From Bacillus cytotoxicus (lineage in GTDB: Bacteria > Bacillota > Bacilli > Bacillales > Bacillaceae_G): a DNA stretch of 64,000 nucleotides. Position numbers and translations under genes: made by a program. Each line of letters begins with the position of its first letter. Position 1 is the first letter of the stretch. Shown one piece after another: positions 35,904-44,359 of the stretch. The stretch covers positions 1-64,000 of the forward strand of contig NZ_JAMBOP010000020.1 in assembly GCF_023715645.1 (NCBI RefSeq), given 5' to 3'. The notes under the pieces were generated by a model. That model saw nothing but the letters and a program-made list of their open reading frames with translations. It did no database searches and was not told where the DNA came from.

Positions 35904-36728
35904 ATGCCTTATATGGAACTTGATAATGATGTGAATATATATTATGAAGATCAAGGACAAGGAACGCCAATTATATTTGTTCATGGGGTTTGGATGAGCA
36001 GTCGCTTTTTTCATAAACAACTACCGTATTTTAGTAAAAATCACCGTACAATTTCACTAGATTTACGAAGCCATGGCCGTTCTTCACACGTTCAATCCGG
36101 GCATACCATTGCAAACTATGCTCGCGATCTACAGGCATTTATTGAAAAATTATCCCTTGAGAACGTTATTTTAGTTGGCTGGTCTATGGGAGCATTTGTC
36201 GTTTGGGAATATTTAAAACAATTTGGAGAAAGCAATGTGACAGCCTCTGTTATCGTAGATGAACTAGCCTCCGATTTTAAATGGGCTGATTTTCCAATTG
36301 GGGCTTTTGATCTTCCGGCCCTTATTCATATTATGCGAGAAATGCAAATGAATCGAGTTGATTTTCTAAAAGAATTTATATCATTAATGTTCAAACATCC
36401 TCTTTCAAAAGATGATTTTGAGTGGATATTAAAAGAAGTGACAACGATCCCAGAATCTATCGCAAGTGCTATTTTATTTGACCAGTCTGTTGTCGATTAT
36501 CGAGACTTCCTAGCTCAAATTACGACCCCTACTTTACTTTGTTTCGGCAGAGAAGAAAAGCTCATTCCTGTTGCAGCAGGCGAACATTTACACAAGCACC
36601 TTCAAAACTCTCAGCTTATCATGTTTGAAAATAGCTGTCATTGTCCATTTTTAGAAGAAGCGGATAGTTTTAATAAAATAGTAGATCATTTCATTCAATC
36701 TATAGATAACAATAAAACACCTTTATGA
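35904..36728 (+). CDS. Alpha/beta hydrolase
   Basis: 274 residues from the ATG with AAAGGAGG upstream. Features of the fold: HGVWMSS oxyanion-hole region, RSHGRSS loop, nucleophile elbow GWSMGA (Ser near 98), an Asp before the final strand and a His in NSCHCPF. It could be an esterase, haloperoxidase-like or lactonase; substrate is unknown. Single gene, terminated at 36773-36811. Confidence 0.9.
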   Translation: MPYMELDNDVNIYYEDQGQGTPIIFVHGVWMSSRFFHKQLPYFSKNHRTISLDLRSHGRSSHVQSGHTIANYARDLQAFIEKLSLENVILVGWSMGAFVVWEYLKQFGESNVTASVIVDELASDFKWADFPIGAFDLPALIHIMREMQMNRVDFLKEFISLMFKHPLSKDDFEWILKEVTTIPESIASAILFDQSVVDYRDFLAQITTPTLLCFGREEKLIPVAAGEHLHKHLQNSQLIMFENSCHCPFLEEADSFNKIVDHFIQSIDNNKTPL

Positions 36729-36772
36729 AAATTCCTTTTGCTTTCTAAACATATATATTCTTTTACAAACAA

Positions 36773-36811
36773 AAAATAGCTGCCGAGATCGTTCATCTCA
36801 ACAGCTATTTT
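36773..36811. terminator. Bidirectional terminator
   Basis: AAAATAGCTG and CAGCTATTTT form a 10-bp stem between the convergent alpha/beta hydrolase and DUF2653 genes. Confidence 0.82.
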
Positions 36812-36814
36812 ATA

Positions 36815-37123
36815 TTACTCATAAGAATTATTTAAATTCGCAAGCGCGATAATACCTTCTTCATCGTGCAACTCAAGCTGTAATCTTGCAGCAAATGGAT
36901 TAATGTTATATTCCGTATCAAGCCATAAGCGAAGTGCCTCGATTAAATTTGCTTGAATTAAAATTTGCTGACGACCGTTTACTTCTACTTCAGCTGAGAA
37001 GCCGTAATCGTCATCGTACATCAGTTCAATCAATACTTGTTCTGGAGGAACTTGACGTTTTTGTGCAATATATACACAAAGGGCGTTAATCAGCTCTTGT
37101 TCAGATATTTTTATCGTTTCCAT
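36815..37123 (-). CDS. DUF2653 (YxcD-like) protein
   Basis: 102 residues, soluble and acidic. Family pattern METIKISEQELINALCVYIAQ at the start and ELMYDDDYGFSAEVEVNGRQ in the middle match DUF2653. Function is unknown. Its start overlaps the preceding membrane-protein gene by 13 nt, so they form a coupled pair. Confidence 0.8.
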   Translation of the reverse strand: METIKISEQELINALCVYIAQKRQVPPEQVLIELMYDDDYGFSAEVEVNGRQQILIQANLIEALRLWLDTEYNINPFAARLQLELHDEEGIIALANLNNSYE

Positions 37124-37563
37124 GCTGCTTCTTCCACCCGTTTCTTACGTTGATCTTTAAAATATTTAAATGCGCGAACTGCTAATATTACGATTCCAGC
37201 CATTACTAGCATATTTACCATAAATGCTAATACAGAACCAAGTGCACCCATGTGACCAAACATGCTTCCCATTAATAAACCACCAAGACCACCAAGTAAA
37301 AGACCTTTCATAAAGCCACCTTTATTACTTTTTGGTGCTGTATTTGTTGCTTTTGTTTTGGAATCCGTTGTTTTATTTGCATTTACATTCGAATCTTTTT
37401 TATTCAAATCTACTTTTGATTTTTGTGTTTGACTTGAACTTGGAGTATATGATTTTTTACCAGATTTGTAGCTTTTTGCATAAGCGCTATCCACTGAAAC
37501 GAAACTACCTGCAGCAAAGACAAACATAAATGCTGTCAATATTGTAACCATTTTTTTTAACAT
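37111..37563 (-). CDS. Signal-peptide membrane protein, paired with DUF2653
   Basis: 150 residues: a signal peptide or anchor (about 1-29), a Ser/Lys/Thr/Asn-rich low-complexity segment (about 30-82), a Gly/Met-rich stretch (about 83-105), a transmembrane helix (about 109-130) and a basic tail. Similar proteins are sometimes labelled Tim44-like, but I see no supporting motif. The promoter overlaps an operator shared with the divergent DUF1836 gene. Confidence 0.75.
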   Translation of the reverse strand: MLKKMVTILTAFMFVFAAGSFVSVDSAYAKSYKSGKKSYTPSSSQTQKSKVDLNKKDSNVNANKTTDSKTKATNTAPKSNKGGFMKGLLLGGLGGLLMGSMFGHMGALGSVLAFMVNMLVMAGIVILAVRAFKYFKDQRKKRVEEAAWKR

Positions 37564-37656
37564 ATACTATTCATGCTCCTTCTACTATAAATATTTATCA
37601 TTTCTACCCTTCTCTTAAACTATGAAAAAGATAGATGATTTTTAAAGTAAACAAAA

Positions 37657-37700
37657 AGTTCTTATGAACCTATTATATGAACTTTTAAAAGAATAATCAA
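37657..37700 (-). promoter_or_regulatory. Promoter of the membrane-protein operon with operator at the start site
   Basis: On the minus strand -35 TTGATT (37695-37700), 17-nt spacer, -10 TATAAT (37672-37677), then GGTTCATAAGAAC (37658-37670) in the transcription start region. The same operator motif occurs at the divergent DUF1836 promoter. Confidence 0.75.
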
Positions 37701-37758
37701 GAGTTATTTATTAAAATTATTAACTTAACTAACTACAAGAACAATCGTGAAAATACAA

Positions 37759-37802
37759 TTGACTTTATATAGAACAATGCATAATATAAGTTCATAAGAA
37801 CC
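37759..37802 (+). promoter_or_regulatory. DUF1836 gene promoter with operator at the start site
   Basis: -35 TTGACT (37759-37764), 17-nt spacer, -10 TAATAT (37782-37787), then AGTTCATAAGAACC (37789-37802). The imperfect palindrome GTTCATAAGAAC sits at the same distance after the -10 as in the divergent promoter. Confidence 0.75.
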
Positions 37803-37825
37803 TTTATATCATTGGAGGTGAAAAA

Positions 37826-38587
37826 ATGGAAACATTTCAACTCACACGAAGCGAAATGGGACTGCTCCTTCTTTCCCTTAGAGGATGGAATACAAAAAAG
37901 CCTCTTGCTATTTTACAAGAAGCCTGGGCAAAGTCGCATAAACAAGATATTGAAAGCGGTCAAAGTTTTACAGCAATTATTGCAACTGCACTAGCACCTA
38001 TTTTCGAGAAACTTATTAAAATCGAAGAAACGGATATTGGATTCTCATTAAACGAAATTGTAGCTCTAGGAAATCAAATTGAAAATACTAATTTTTCTAT
38101 TACAGCACTGCAAAATTGGGTGAAACGTGATATAAAAGAAATGATTGGTTCTCCGCAAAAGGGGAAAAAATATTCAATTGAACAAGCGGCCTTATTATTT
38201 ATTGTAGAAGATTTAAAAACAGCGCTCGATTTTGAATCCATTCGAAAGTTGCTAAAACTTATTGTTAATGATCCTGCAGATCGCACTGATGATTTAATTA
38301 ATCCTATTCAATTATATGTTTGTTACTCTTCTCTATTTGAACAATTAAATCAACAAGGTTTCGTTCAATTAAATACACATAATACAATGCATACGATTGA
38401 ACAAACCATTAAAGAAAAAGCCGATGAGTTGGCAGCTGAAATTGAGCATATAAACAAAGAACAACGCGAAGCCATTCGAAATGCCATTGTTATTGCAACG
38501 TTATCTGTTCATACTGCTTATGTACAAAGATTAGCGAAGCGCTACTTATCAGCTACGTTGTTTTTACAACACTTAAATGTGAATTAA
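37826..38587 (+). CDS. DUF1836 protein, possible regulator of the divergent pair
   Basis: 253 residues, soluble. The central region (about 65-160: NFSITALQNWVKRDIKEMIG..YSIEQAALLFIVEDLK) matches DUF1836, a family with a MerR-like helix-turn-helix pattern. GGAGGTG precedes the ATG. It is divergent from the signal-peptide membrane gene, and both promoters carry the same operator, so it is a natural candidate for an autoregulator. Ligand and targets are unknown. Confidence 0.78.
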   Translation: METFQLTRSEMGLLLLSLRGWNTKKPLAILQEAWAKSHKQDIESGQSFTAIIATALAPIFEKLIKIEETDIGFSLNEIVALGNQIENTNFSITALQNWVKRDIKEMIGSPQKGKKYSIEQAALLFIVEDLKTALDFESIRKLLKLIVNDPADRTDDLINPIQLYVCYSSLFEQLNQQGFVQLNTHNTMHTIEQTIKEKADELAAEIEHINKEQREAIRNAIVIATLSVHTAYVQRLAKRYLSATLFLQHLNVN

Positions 38588-38597
38588 ACGTTCACAA

Positions 38598-38640
38598 ACC
38601 GCATATAACCGATAATAAATATTATCAGTTATATGCGGTT
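38598..38640. terminator. Bidirectional terminator
   Basis: ACCGCATATAAC-GATAATA and TATTATC-GTTATATGCGGT form a stem of nearly 20 bp between the convergent DUF1836 and MFS genes. The stop codon of the MFS gene lies inside it. Confidence 0.85.
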
Positions 38641-39173
38641 TTGTTGTTTGTCCGCCAAAGTACGATACCACTTATCATATATAAAATAGAAGCGACATAA
38701 AAAATCGTTCCAATCGTTAAAAAATCCACTAAATATCCTGTTAAAATAATAGCGATTGCTGCTCCTAAAGATGTCCAAACATGATATTTTCCGATTTCAT
38801 ACCCAGCACCTTGCCGTTCTACTTTTCGTGCAAGCGATGTTTTTTCTGCATTTTTTTGCATAGCTCCTAGCAATCCCATCAAAATTTGCAAAATATATAC
38901 ATGCCAAACTTCTGTAGCGATTGGAAAGCATAGCATTAAAACAGCCATTGACCAGGAATATACGATTAACAGTTTTTTATCACCGAACCGATCAGAAACC
39001 TTACCGATTAAAGGATAAGAAAGCGCTGATGTTAATGCGAATAAACCATATGCCCAGCCAAATTGTGAAAAGCTGTTTCCGACATTTCTTAGTAACAATA
39101 CATAAAAAGGAAATACCATACTCCCTGCCATCATGATGAGGCTCTGTGAAACAACAAATCTTTTATATGTCAT
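38625..39173 (-). CDS. Half-length MFS-like membrane protein
   Basis: 182 residues with about six transmembrane segments, roughly half of a normal 12-helix major facilitator. The loop motif GKVSDRFGDKK (about 57-67) is the conserved MFS loop 2-3 sequence. Either a reduced transporter that works as a dimer or a remnant of a larger gene. No frameshifted second half is seen beside it: the sequence runs straight into the terminator. The start overlaps the FAD oxidoreductase stop by 4 nt (ATGA), so they are coupled. Confidence 0.78.
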   Translation of the reverse strand: MTYKRFVVSQSLIMMAGSMVFPFYVLLLRNVGNSFSQFGWAYGLFALTSALSYPLIGKVSDRFGDKKLLIVYSWSMAVLMLCFPIATEVWHVYILQILMGLLGAMQKNAEKTSLARKVERQGAGYEIGKYHVWTSLGAAIAIILTGYLVDFLTIGTIFYVASILYMISGIVLWRTNNKTAYN

Positions 39174-40606
39174 TGACCATACTCCTTATAAAATAAATTA
39201 ATAAACCGTTCTTGCGGATCATATTCCCTCTTTTTTTGGAAAAACTCATTGGAACGCGAGTATGCTTTTTGTAGCTGTTGTTTTTCCGGATATTGATAAT
39301 ACGGCAAATAGTAGCTTCCATCATGTTGTAAAGTCACGTTTATCATCTTTTGAATTACTTTTTTCGTTTTTTCTACTTCTTCCTCAGAACGTCCTTGATT
39401 AATAAGAAGAACAAGAGCAAACATGTCCTCTTTTGCATATGATAAAACCGCATTTTCATTTTTTGTAACATATCGAATTGTAATATTAAGAAGATTTAAT
39501 TCTTCATGTTCTAACACGTCTCTTAAGTCATCTATATACGTAGAAAAGTGATTTACTGGAATAAAGTACTCTTGTAAAACTTCTGTTTGATTCGGATTTT
39601 CATATTCCATAAAAGCACTATCTGATCTCATGACGTTATTTCGAGTTTCAAAAGATCCATTCGTACGTTCAAAATATTTCTTTTGGATATTCCAAAAGAA
39701 AGTTTTCCCCTTGTCACTATATCTGGATAACCCAAGAAAAAACTTTGGCAAGGCAACATTCGTTTCTTCTATTAAGGTACTATATTGCTCGCGCTTTTCT
39801 TGATTCTTAGCGAAAACGTAATTTGTCACATACATCTCTCGCAAAAATGAATCTGGTGCAACAGAAATACGAGCCAAATGCATACGAACCCCTTCATCAC
39901 CTTCAACATGTTTCTTGAAATAGGAAGTATATTCATGATAATCTAACGTTTTAGTTCGTATTTGATATAGTTCGTCTTCCGTTAACTTTAATGTTACATC
40001 TAGAATAACTCCGAATAGACCATATCCACCTATTACTAAAGAGAATAACTCTGCATTTTCATTTCTACTAACATTTTTAATATTGCCGTCTGCCATTAAT
40101 AATCGAAATGAATCAACTGTATCTATCAATGCATCATGACGAATATCTCGTCCGTGTACATTTGCACTTAAAGAACCACCAATAGTAAAGATATTTTGCG
40201 ATTGCATCACTTGAATCGCAAGACCATATGGATTAATTACTTTTTGAATGTCATTCCACGTTGCACCGCTCTGTACTCTTATTTTTTTTTGCTCTGGATT
40301 GAACTCCAATATTTTATTGTAACTTTTCATATCCAAAACAGTGCCATTTGGATAATATGTATGTCCCCCTTGCGTATGTTGCATCCCCGCAATAGAGAGT
40401 TTTTCATTTGAAGTATTTGCATCTCGAACCATTTGTTGCAATTCCTTTGTATCTTCAACAGTCTCTATTCGCTTAACTTTCGTCGGAAGAAGCCGCCCTG
40501 CATCGGCTATTACAGGCTGAGATAGTTGTTTTGTATATGTATGAATAGAGACCGTTAATAAACTTGTATATATTACTACAAAAATAATTATTTTACCTTT
40601 TTTCAA
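39170..40606 (-). CDS. Membrane-anchored FAD-binding oxidoreductase
   Basis: 478 residues from a TTG; GGGGGAGG lies just before it, and the upstream ATG overlaps that site. A single N-terminal anchor (about 3-22) precedes an FAD-linked oxidase domain of the PCMH type: SIAGMQHTQGG, VQSGATWNDIQKVINPYGLAIQVMQSQ and GGSLSANVHGRD (flavin-binding loops). A C-terminal region (about 210-478) is of the sugar-lactone or vanillyl-alcohol oxidase kind. Substrate is unknown. Its promoter region holds a 30-nt palindrome, and it is coupled to the half-length MFS gene. Confidence 0.85.
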   Translation of the reverse strand: MKKGKIIIFVVIYTSLLTVSIHTYTKQLSQPVIADAGRLLPTKVKRIETVEDTKELQQMVRDANTSNEKLSIAGMQHTQGGHTYYPNGTVLDMKSYNKILEFNPEQKKIRVQSGATWNDIQKVINPYGLAIQVMQSQNIFTIGGSLSANVHGRDIRHDALIDTVDSFRLLMADGNIKNVSRNENAELFSLVIGGYGLFGVILDVTLKLTEDELYQIRTKTLDYHEYTSYFKKHVEGDEGVRMHLARISVAPDSFLREMYVTNYVFAKNQEKREQYSTLIEETNVALPKFFLGLSRYSDKGKTFFWNIQKKYFERTNGSFETRNNVMRSDSAFMEYENPNQTEVLQEYFIPVNHFSTYIDDLRDVLEHEELNLLNITIRYVTKNENAVLSYAKEDMFALVLLINQGRSEEEVEKTKKVIQKMINVTLQHDGSYYLPYYQYPEKQQLQKAYSRSNEFFQKKREYDPQERFINLFYKEYGQ

Positions 40607-40621
40607 TTTATCCTCCCCCTT

Positions 40622-40651
40622 CAATTAAAGTGTAATATTACACCTTAATTG
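40622..40651. promoter_or_regulatory. 30-nt near-perfect palindrome upstream of the FAD oxidoreductase
   Basis: The inner core GTGTAATATTACAC (40630-40643) is a perfect inverted repeat, and CAATTAA / TTAATTG extend it on both sides with two mismatches. It lies directly before the ribosome binding site, which fits an operator for a TetR-like repressor. No such regulator gene is adjacent. Confidence 0.65.
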
Positions 40652-40734
40652 AAGTGTAGCATTAATCTCTACATATAGAAAGCTATATTTTCATTCGTGC
40701 TTACATCTTGTAACCTATAAATAGCAGAACAAAT

Positions 40735-40767
40735 AAAAAATCAGCACTTATAATAAGTACTGATTTT
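40735..40767 (-). terminator. Terminator after the DJ-1 remnant
   Basis: ATCAG-ACTTAT and ATAAGT-CTGAT form a stem about 10 nt past the stop codon of the DJ-1 gene, with T-rich flanks on both strands. Confidence 0.75.
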
Positions 40768-40777
40768 CTATAAAAAT

Positions 40778-41095
40778 TCATTTCGTTCTTCTCCATACCG
40801 TACCTCTTTTTTCAACGAAATACGCACCTTTTTCCGCTTCTATTCGCGCTCCTTTCTCACCTTTATGATTCCATCCTCCTCCTGGTACTATTAAAATATC
40901 TGGACAATTGTCTTCACTAAGAAAATGCTCCACTTCAACTTTCAAACCATAAAATCCAGTCACCGACTTCAAATGCAATGAGACCATTTTCACATCGAAA
41001 TTCGCTCCAAATTCATTTGCCCGTCTTAATACTTCATAAGGTCCTATCGCATCTAATTCGTCAAATCCATCAAATAATACGATTTGAATATTCAT
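40778..41095 (-). pseudogene. DJ-1/PfpI-family gene with probable internal deletion
   Basis: 105 residues from the ATG preceded by GTAGGGATAG. The N-terminal part (MNIQIVLFDGFDELDAIGP, DILIVPGGGWN) is a normal DJ-1/PfpI beginning. After GARIEAEKG the sequence jumps to a short C-terminal tail (AYFVEKRGTVWRR). The central segment that would carry the nucleophile Cys elbow and the following helices is missing. Family proteins are normally about 190-210 residues. The frame is preserved, suggesting an in-frame deletion of some 90-100 codons. The product probably cannot act as a DJ-1 enzyme. A shortened functional protein is not ruled out. Confidence 0.7.
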
Positions 41096-41393
41096 TGCTA
41101 TCCCTACACTTATAACAAAAATTATAAACGAGTTAGCGAAATAATCACATAATATTATCTTTATCAAGTTGTATAAGAAAGTGTTATCAATTCTTTTTTA
41201 TTTAAATTTCTAATGCATAAAATTATTATGTAAACTGATTATAGTTTAAATTTAACCAATTAAATTTAAAGTCCTCACAAGATTCATTACAGTTCTTTAC
41301 GATATTCCGGACTTATCATATTACTCACTTCATTATCTTCTCTTAAAAACGAATCTGAAAGGTCACTTTTTATAGCATTTGGATATTTTTGTA

Positions 41394-41429
41394 TAAAAAA
41401 GGCTTATCTACAATATGATAAGCCTTTTA
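41394..41429 (-). terminator. Terminator after the helix-turn-helix gene
   Basis: AAAAGGCTTATC (41397-41408) and GATAAGCCTTTT (41417-41428) form a 12-bp stem with an 8-nt loop, at the stop codon of the gene at 41427. Confidence 0.85.
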
Positions 41430-42398
41430 GTTTTTCATCATATACCGATCTAATTTTTCGCGAATTGCAGAAGTAATAAATTCTTCAATTGAAATTTTTT
41501 CTTCGGTTACAATGCTTGAGATGGATTGATACTCTGATGAAGATAGTATTATGCTTTTTGTCACACTATTGCTATCTAAATAAATATTATTATTTGGTCG
41601 TTTTGCTAATTTTCCTTCTATTATATATGGCATAAGAGAGTCGATCCACTCTTGTTGAAATTGCAAAGGAACTTGAATGAGCGATTGACGAATTTCAATA
41701 ATCCAAAAATTGTGTTCTTCTGAAATTCGAATGTTTCGTGGTGATACATATTGCAATAAGAAATCCATCCGCTGAAAAATATCGCTTCGTAAATTGTGTG
41801 TTTTCAAAAAACGAAACTTCACGAATTTTTGATGGTGGCTTCGCGGTTTGTCTGATAATTGGTATGCCGCAAAAAAGCCCCCTTCTTTTGCCTGCTGCAA
41901 TGTCATCTCATTTCCAAATTCATCTGTTACGATAAGATCTCCCCGTTTTGGAATAGAAGTTATGCGAGCAATTGTATTCCCTTGTATGAATTTTTGAAAT
42001 AAAACCACATTATATTTCCGAGAATATGTATACAGATTATTAGAATTATCTAATTTTTCAACAAGATTCTTTACATCGTCCTCTTGTACAAACTTTGTTT
42101 CTTTATTTCTATGCATTTGAATTGTATAGGATAATTCCCCTTCTTCAATCCATTTCCATAATTGATACATACTAATATGAAACTGTTTACTCGCTTGGTT
42201 TACTGTCATTCCTTCTATATGTAACTGTGATTGTAATGCAGTAACTTCATTTTTTTGAAACAAAAAACTTCCATCTAATCGCCATGTGTCTTTATTAATT
42301 GGCGTTAATTTATTTTCCTTCATCAATTTCTTAAATGTGAAATTTGAAATACATAAAAATTCTTTTACCTCATTTGTATCCATATATTGATCGTACAT
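41427..42398 (-). CDS. Helix-turn-helix DNA-binding protein next to a tyrosine recombinase
   Basis: 323 residues. Two excisionase- or MerR-like DNA-binding segments are suggested at about 5-50 (NEVKEFLCISNFTFKKLMKENKLTP) and about 60-95 (TVNQASKQFHISMYQLWKWIEEGEL). A basic middle region follows, and a C-terminal ribbon-helix-like end (about 285-320). I do not recognise a named family. It is divergent from the recombinase gene across 350 nt of AT-rich DNA that holds a recombination-site-like palindrome, so it may be a recombination directionality factor or accessory protein. AAAGGA precedes the ATG. Confidence 0.75.
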   Translation of the reverse strand: MYDQYMDTNEVKEFLCISNFTFKKLMKENKLTPINKDTWRLDGSFLFQKNEVTALQSQLHIEGMTVNQASKQFHISMYQLWKWIEEGELSYTIQMHRNKETKFVQEDDVKNLVEKLDNSNNLYTYSRKYNVVLFQKFIQGNTIARITSIPKRGDLIVTDEFGNEMTLQQAKEGGFFAAYQLSDKPRSHHQKFVKFRFLKTHNLRSDIFQRMDFLLQYVSPRNIRISEEHNFWIIEIRQSLIQVPLQFQQEWIDSLMPYIIEGKLAKRPNNNIYLDSNSVTKSIILSSSEYQSISSIVTEEKISIEEFITSAIREKLDRYMMKN

Positions 42399-42750
42399 AA
42401 AAATAAATCCTTTCTAATTAAAACTAAATATAATTTATATAAAAATGGAAATTTAAAAACAAATGTCTTATAGTATGAATTAATTATATCACACAATAAT
42501 ACGAAACTATAATCATAATATATAATGAACATAAATTCCTTTTGTTTTTAAATTAAATTTTATATTAATTTGATTCGACTAATAAAAATTAAATTTTAGA
42601 TGTAGATATTAAACCATAGAAAATGTGTGATTTTCTATGGTTAAGAATAACTATTGAATTTTATGTGAATAAAATTTAAAATAAAGTATAGATATAATTT
42701 ATTTTCTTTCAATCATACTAAAAGAGAAATAAATAAGGACTTGATATTAA
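42399..42750. other. AT-rich divergent region with one palindrome
   Basis: About 350 nt, strongly AT-rich, between the divergent DNA-binding and recombinase genes. It contains the perfect 13-bp inverted repeat at 42612-42642 and no other gene. Promoters for both genes must lie here but are obscured by the base bias. Confidence 0.5.
42612..42642. other. Candidate tyrosine-recombinase core site or operator
   Basis: AACCATAGAAAAT, 5-nt centre, ATTTTCTATGGTT: a perfect inverted repeat. Read as 11-bp arms with a spacer of about 9 nt it has the geometry of tyrosine-recombinase core sites. It lies 110 nt upstream of the recombinase start. No T-run follows, so it is not a terminator. Confidence 0.5.
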
Positions 42751-43902
42751 ATGAAATTTAATGTTTTACCAGTTCATAATCAACATTCGTTATTAAATAA
42801 TAAAGAAAAATTTGCACATACGATTGCGGTATGGAACGAAGATTTTTTAAAGAAAGCTGAAGATCGAAAAGAAGAAAATGAACGTCAACATACATACTCA
42901 TATGAAGGTTTTTCTGATGAAGAAATTTTGTACTATTATTTAAATCGACAAACGCATTTTGATAAAGAAAAACGAGTGAAAGATACATCTCGTCTTCTCT
43001 ATTCTAGAGATTTATCACAATTCTATCTTTTTATTAAAGAGCATATTGAATTTTTACAAATGGATGTGGAACATTTCATAGAGGGGAAAGTTTGGGTTAA
43101 TTTACGAAAACGACATATTCGTAATTATCAAAAGTGGCTTGCTGAAGAAGCGATTTCCTATCAATCAAAAGAAACTTATAAACCAGCAACAATAAGTAGA
43201 AAGTTACGCATTACACGTTCTTTTTTAAAGTGGTTATATGAAATTGAATATATTACAGAGCCCCTGTACATTGAGATATTAAGTACAACAATAACAAAAA
43301 AACATAAACCAAGAAGAGAGCTATCTTATGAAGAAGTAAAACAATTGCTTTCCTATTATAAAAATAATCCTATCAATTATGCCTTACTTTCTATATTAGC
43401 AACAACTGGTTTACGTGTTGCAGAAGTTGCGCATGCAAGATGGGAAGACTTAGAATACGATGCATTACGTGATCGTTATTATCTTTATGTAAATACAAAA
43501 GGGGATTCTGAACGAATTGTACCCATTAATAAAGCTGTATTTGAACGAATCATTGCTTTTCGAATACGTCGCCGCTTACCAATTGAATTAGAAATCAAGC
43601 ATGGCGGTACCATTTTTCAAACAAAAAATCACAAAGCATATAAAGAAAATTACCTGTCTCAATATATTACGAAGATTATAAAAGAAACAGATTTATCTTT
43701 TACAAAGAATGAGAAAATAACTCCCCATTTCTTTCGGCATTTTTATGTTCAATATTTATATGATTACAAGAAATTACCGCCGCATATTATCGCAGCAGCT
43801 GTTGGTCATAAAGATGATCGCACAACGAAAGAAAATTATTTAAAGCAACGATTAATGAAAGATCATGACGCAGGGAATTTAATTCTTGATGATGAATTTT
43901 AA
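42751..43902 (+). CDS. Tyrosine recombinase/integrase
   Basis: 383 residues. A SAM-like core-binding domain (about 55-170) is followed by the catalytic domain. All active-site residues are in place: Arg222 (TTGLRVAE), Lys250 (NTKGDSER), His326 and Arg329 (TPHFFRHF), His353 (VGHKDD) and Tyr363 (ENYLKQ). It resembles XerS/phage-type integrases. Base composition is more AT-rich than the flanks. It lies between two DNA-binding protein genes; no tRNA, att duplication or cargo was seen in the window, so it is either a domesticated recombinase or the core of a minimal element. Confidence 0.9.
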   Translation: MKFNVLPVHNQHSLLNNKEKFAHTIAVWNEDFLKKAEDRKEENERQHTYSYEGFSDEEILYYYLNRQTHFDKEKRVKDTSRLLYSRDLSQFYLFIKEHIEFLQMDVEHFIEGKVWVNLRKRHIRNYQKWLAEEAISYQSKETYKPATISRKLRITRSFLKWLYEIEYITEPLYIEILSTTITKKHKPRRELSYEEVKQLLSYYKNNPINYALLSILATTGLRVAEVAHARWEDLEYDALRDRYYLYVNTKGDSERIVPINKAVFERIIAFRIRRRLPIELEIKHGGTIFQTKNHKAYKENYLSQYITKIIKETDLSFTKNEKITPHFFRHFYVQYLYDYKKLPPHIIAAAVGHKDDRTTKENYLKQRLMKDHDAGNLILDDEF

Positions 43903-43906
43903 CTAT

Positions 43907-43943
43907 AAAAGAGGAAGTGCATATTTTCAGCACTCCCTCTTTT
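43907..43943. terminator. Terminator after the recombinase
   Basis: AAAAGAGG-AGTGC and GCACT-CCTCTTTT form a 13-bp stem with a 9-nt loop, followed by TAGTTT; it can also serve the convergent small gene. Confidence 0.82.
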
Positions 43944-43960
43944 AGTTTACAGTAATTACA

Positions 43961-44191
43961 TTATATTAAACTATATCTATTTTGCTCGCGGCCTTTTCCC
44001 GTTTTCTTTACTATATAAGATTTCATAACGAGTGTTGTTAAAGAATCTACTAATGTTTTATACGATAAATTTGATAAAACAAGTAAATCATTAGTATATA
44101 GTACTCTATGTTTTTCTAATAATAATAAAATAAGTCGTTCTGATGGCTTTAGTACCGTATCACTTTCAAGAATAAAATCAATGTTTTTCAT
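43961..44191 (-). CDS. Small winged-helix-like DNA-binding protein
   Basis: 76 residues. The middle (LILLLLEKHRVLYTNDLLVLSNLSYKTLVDSLTTLVMKSYI) has the pattern of a winged helix (helices then a wing), and the end is basic (KKTGKGREQN). GGATG precedes the ATG. It is convergent with the recombinase and probably belongs to the same module. The name of the family is not recognised. Confidence 0.65.
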   Translation of the reverse strand: MKNIDFILESDTVLKPSERLILLLLEKHRVLYTNDLLVLSNLSYKTLVDSLTTLVMKSYIVKKTGKGREQNRYSLI

Positions 44192-44359
44192 GATATTACA
44201 TCCTTAAAATAAAATTTAAACATCTAAATCTCAATATTTATTGTATTAAAATTATATAATAAAATTATTATTTTGTCTTAAAAAATATCTTTTAGTAGAT
44301 ATTTCATCCATAAAAAGACGAGCAATTATTGCATTTTAGTAATTTATATGAATAAAACA

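Noticed and set aside
35577-36020. 147-codon minus-strand frame between ppaC and the hydrolase
   Set aside because: Overlaps both real genes out of frame and lacks a ribosome site.
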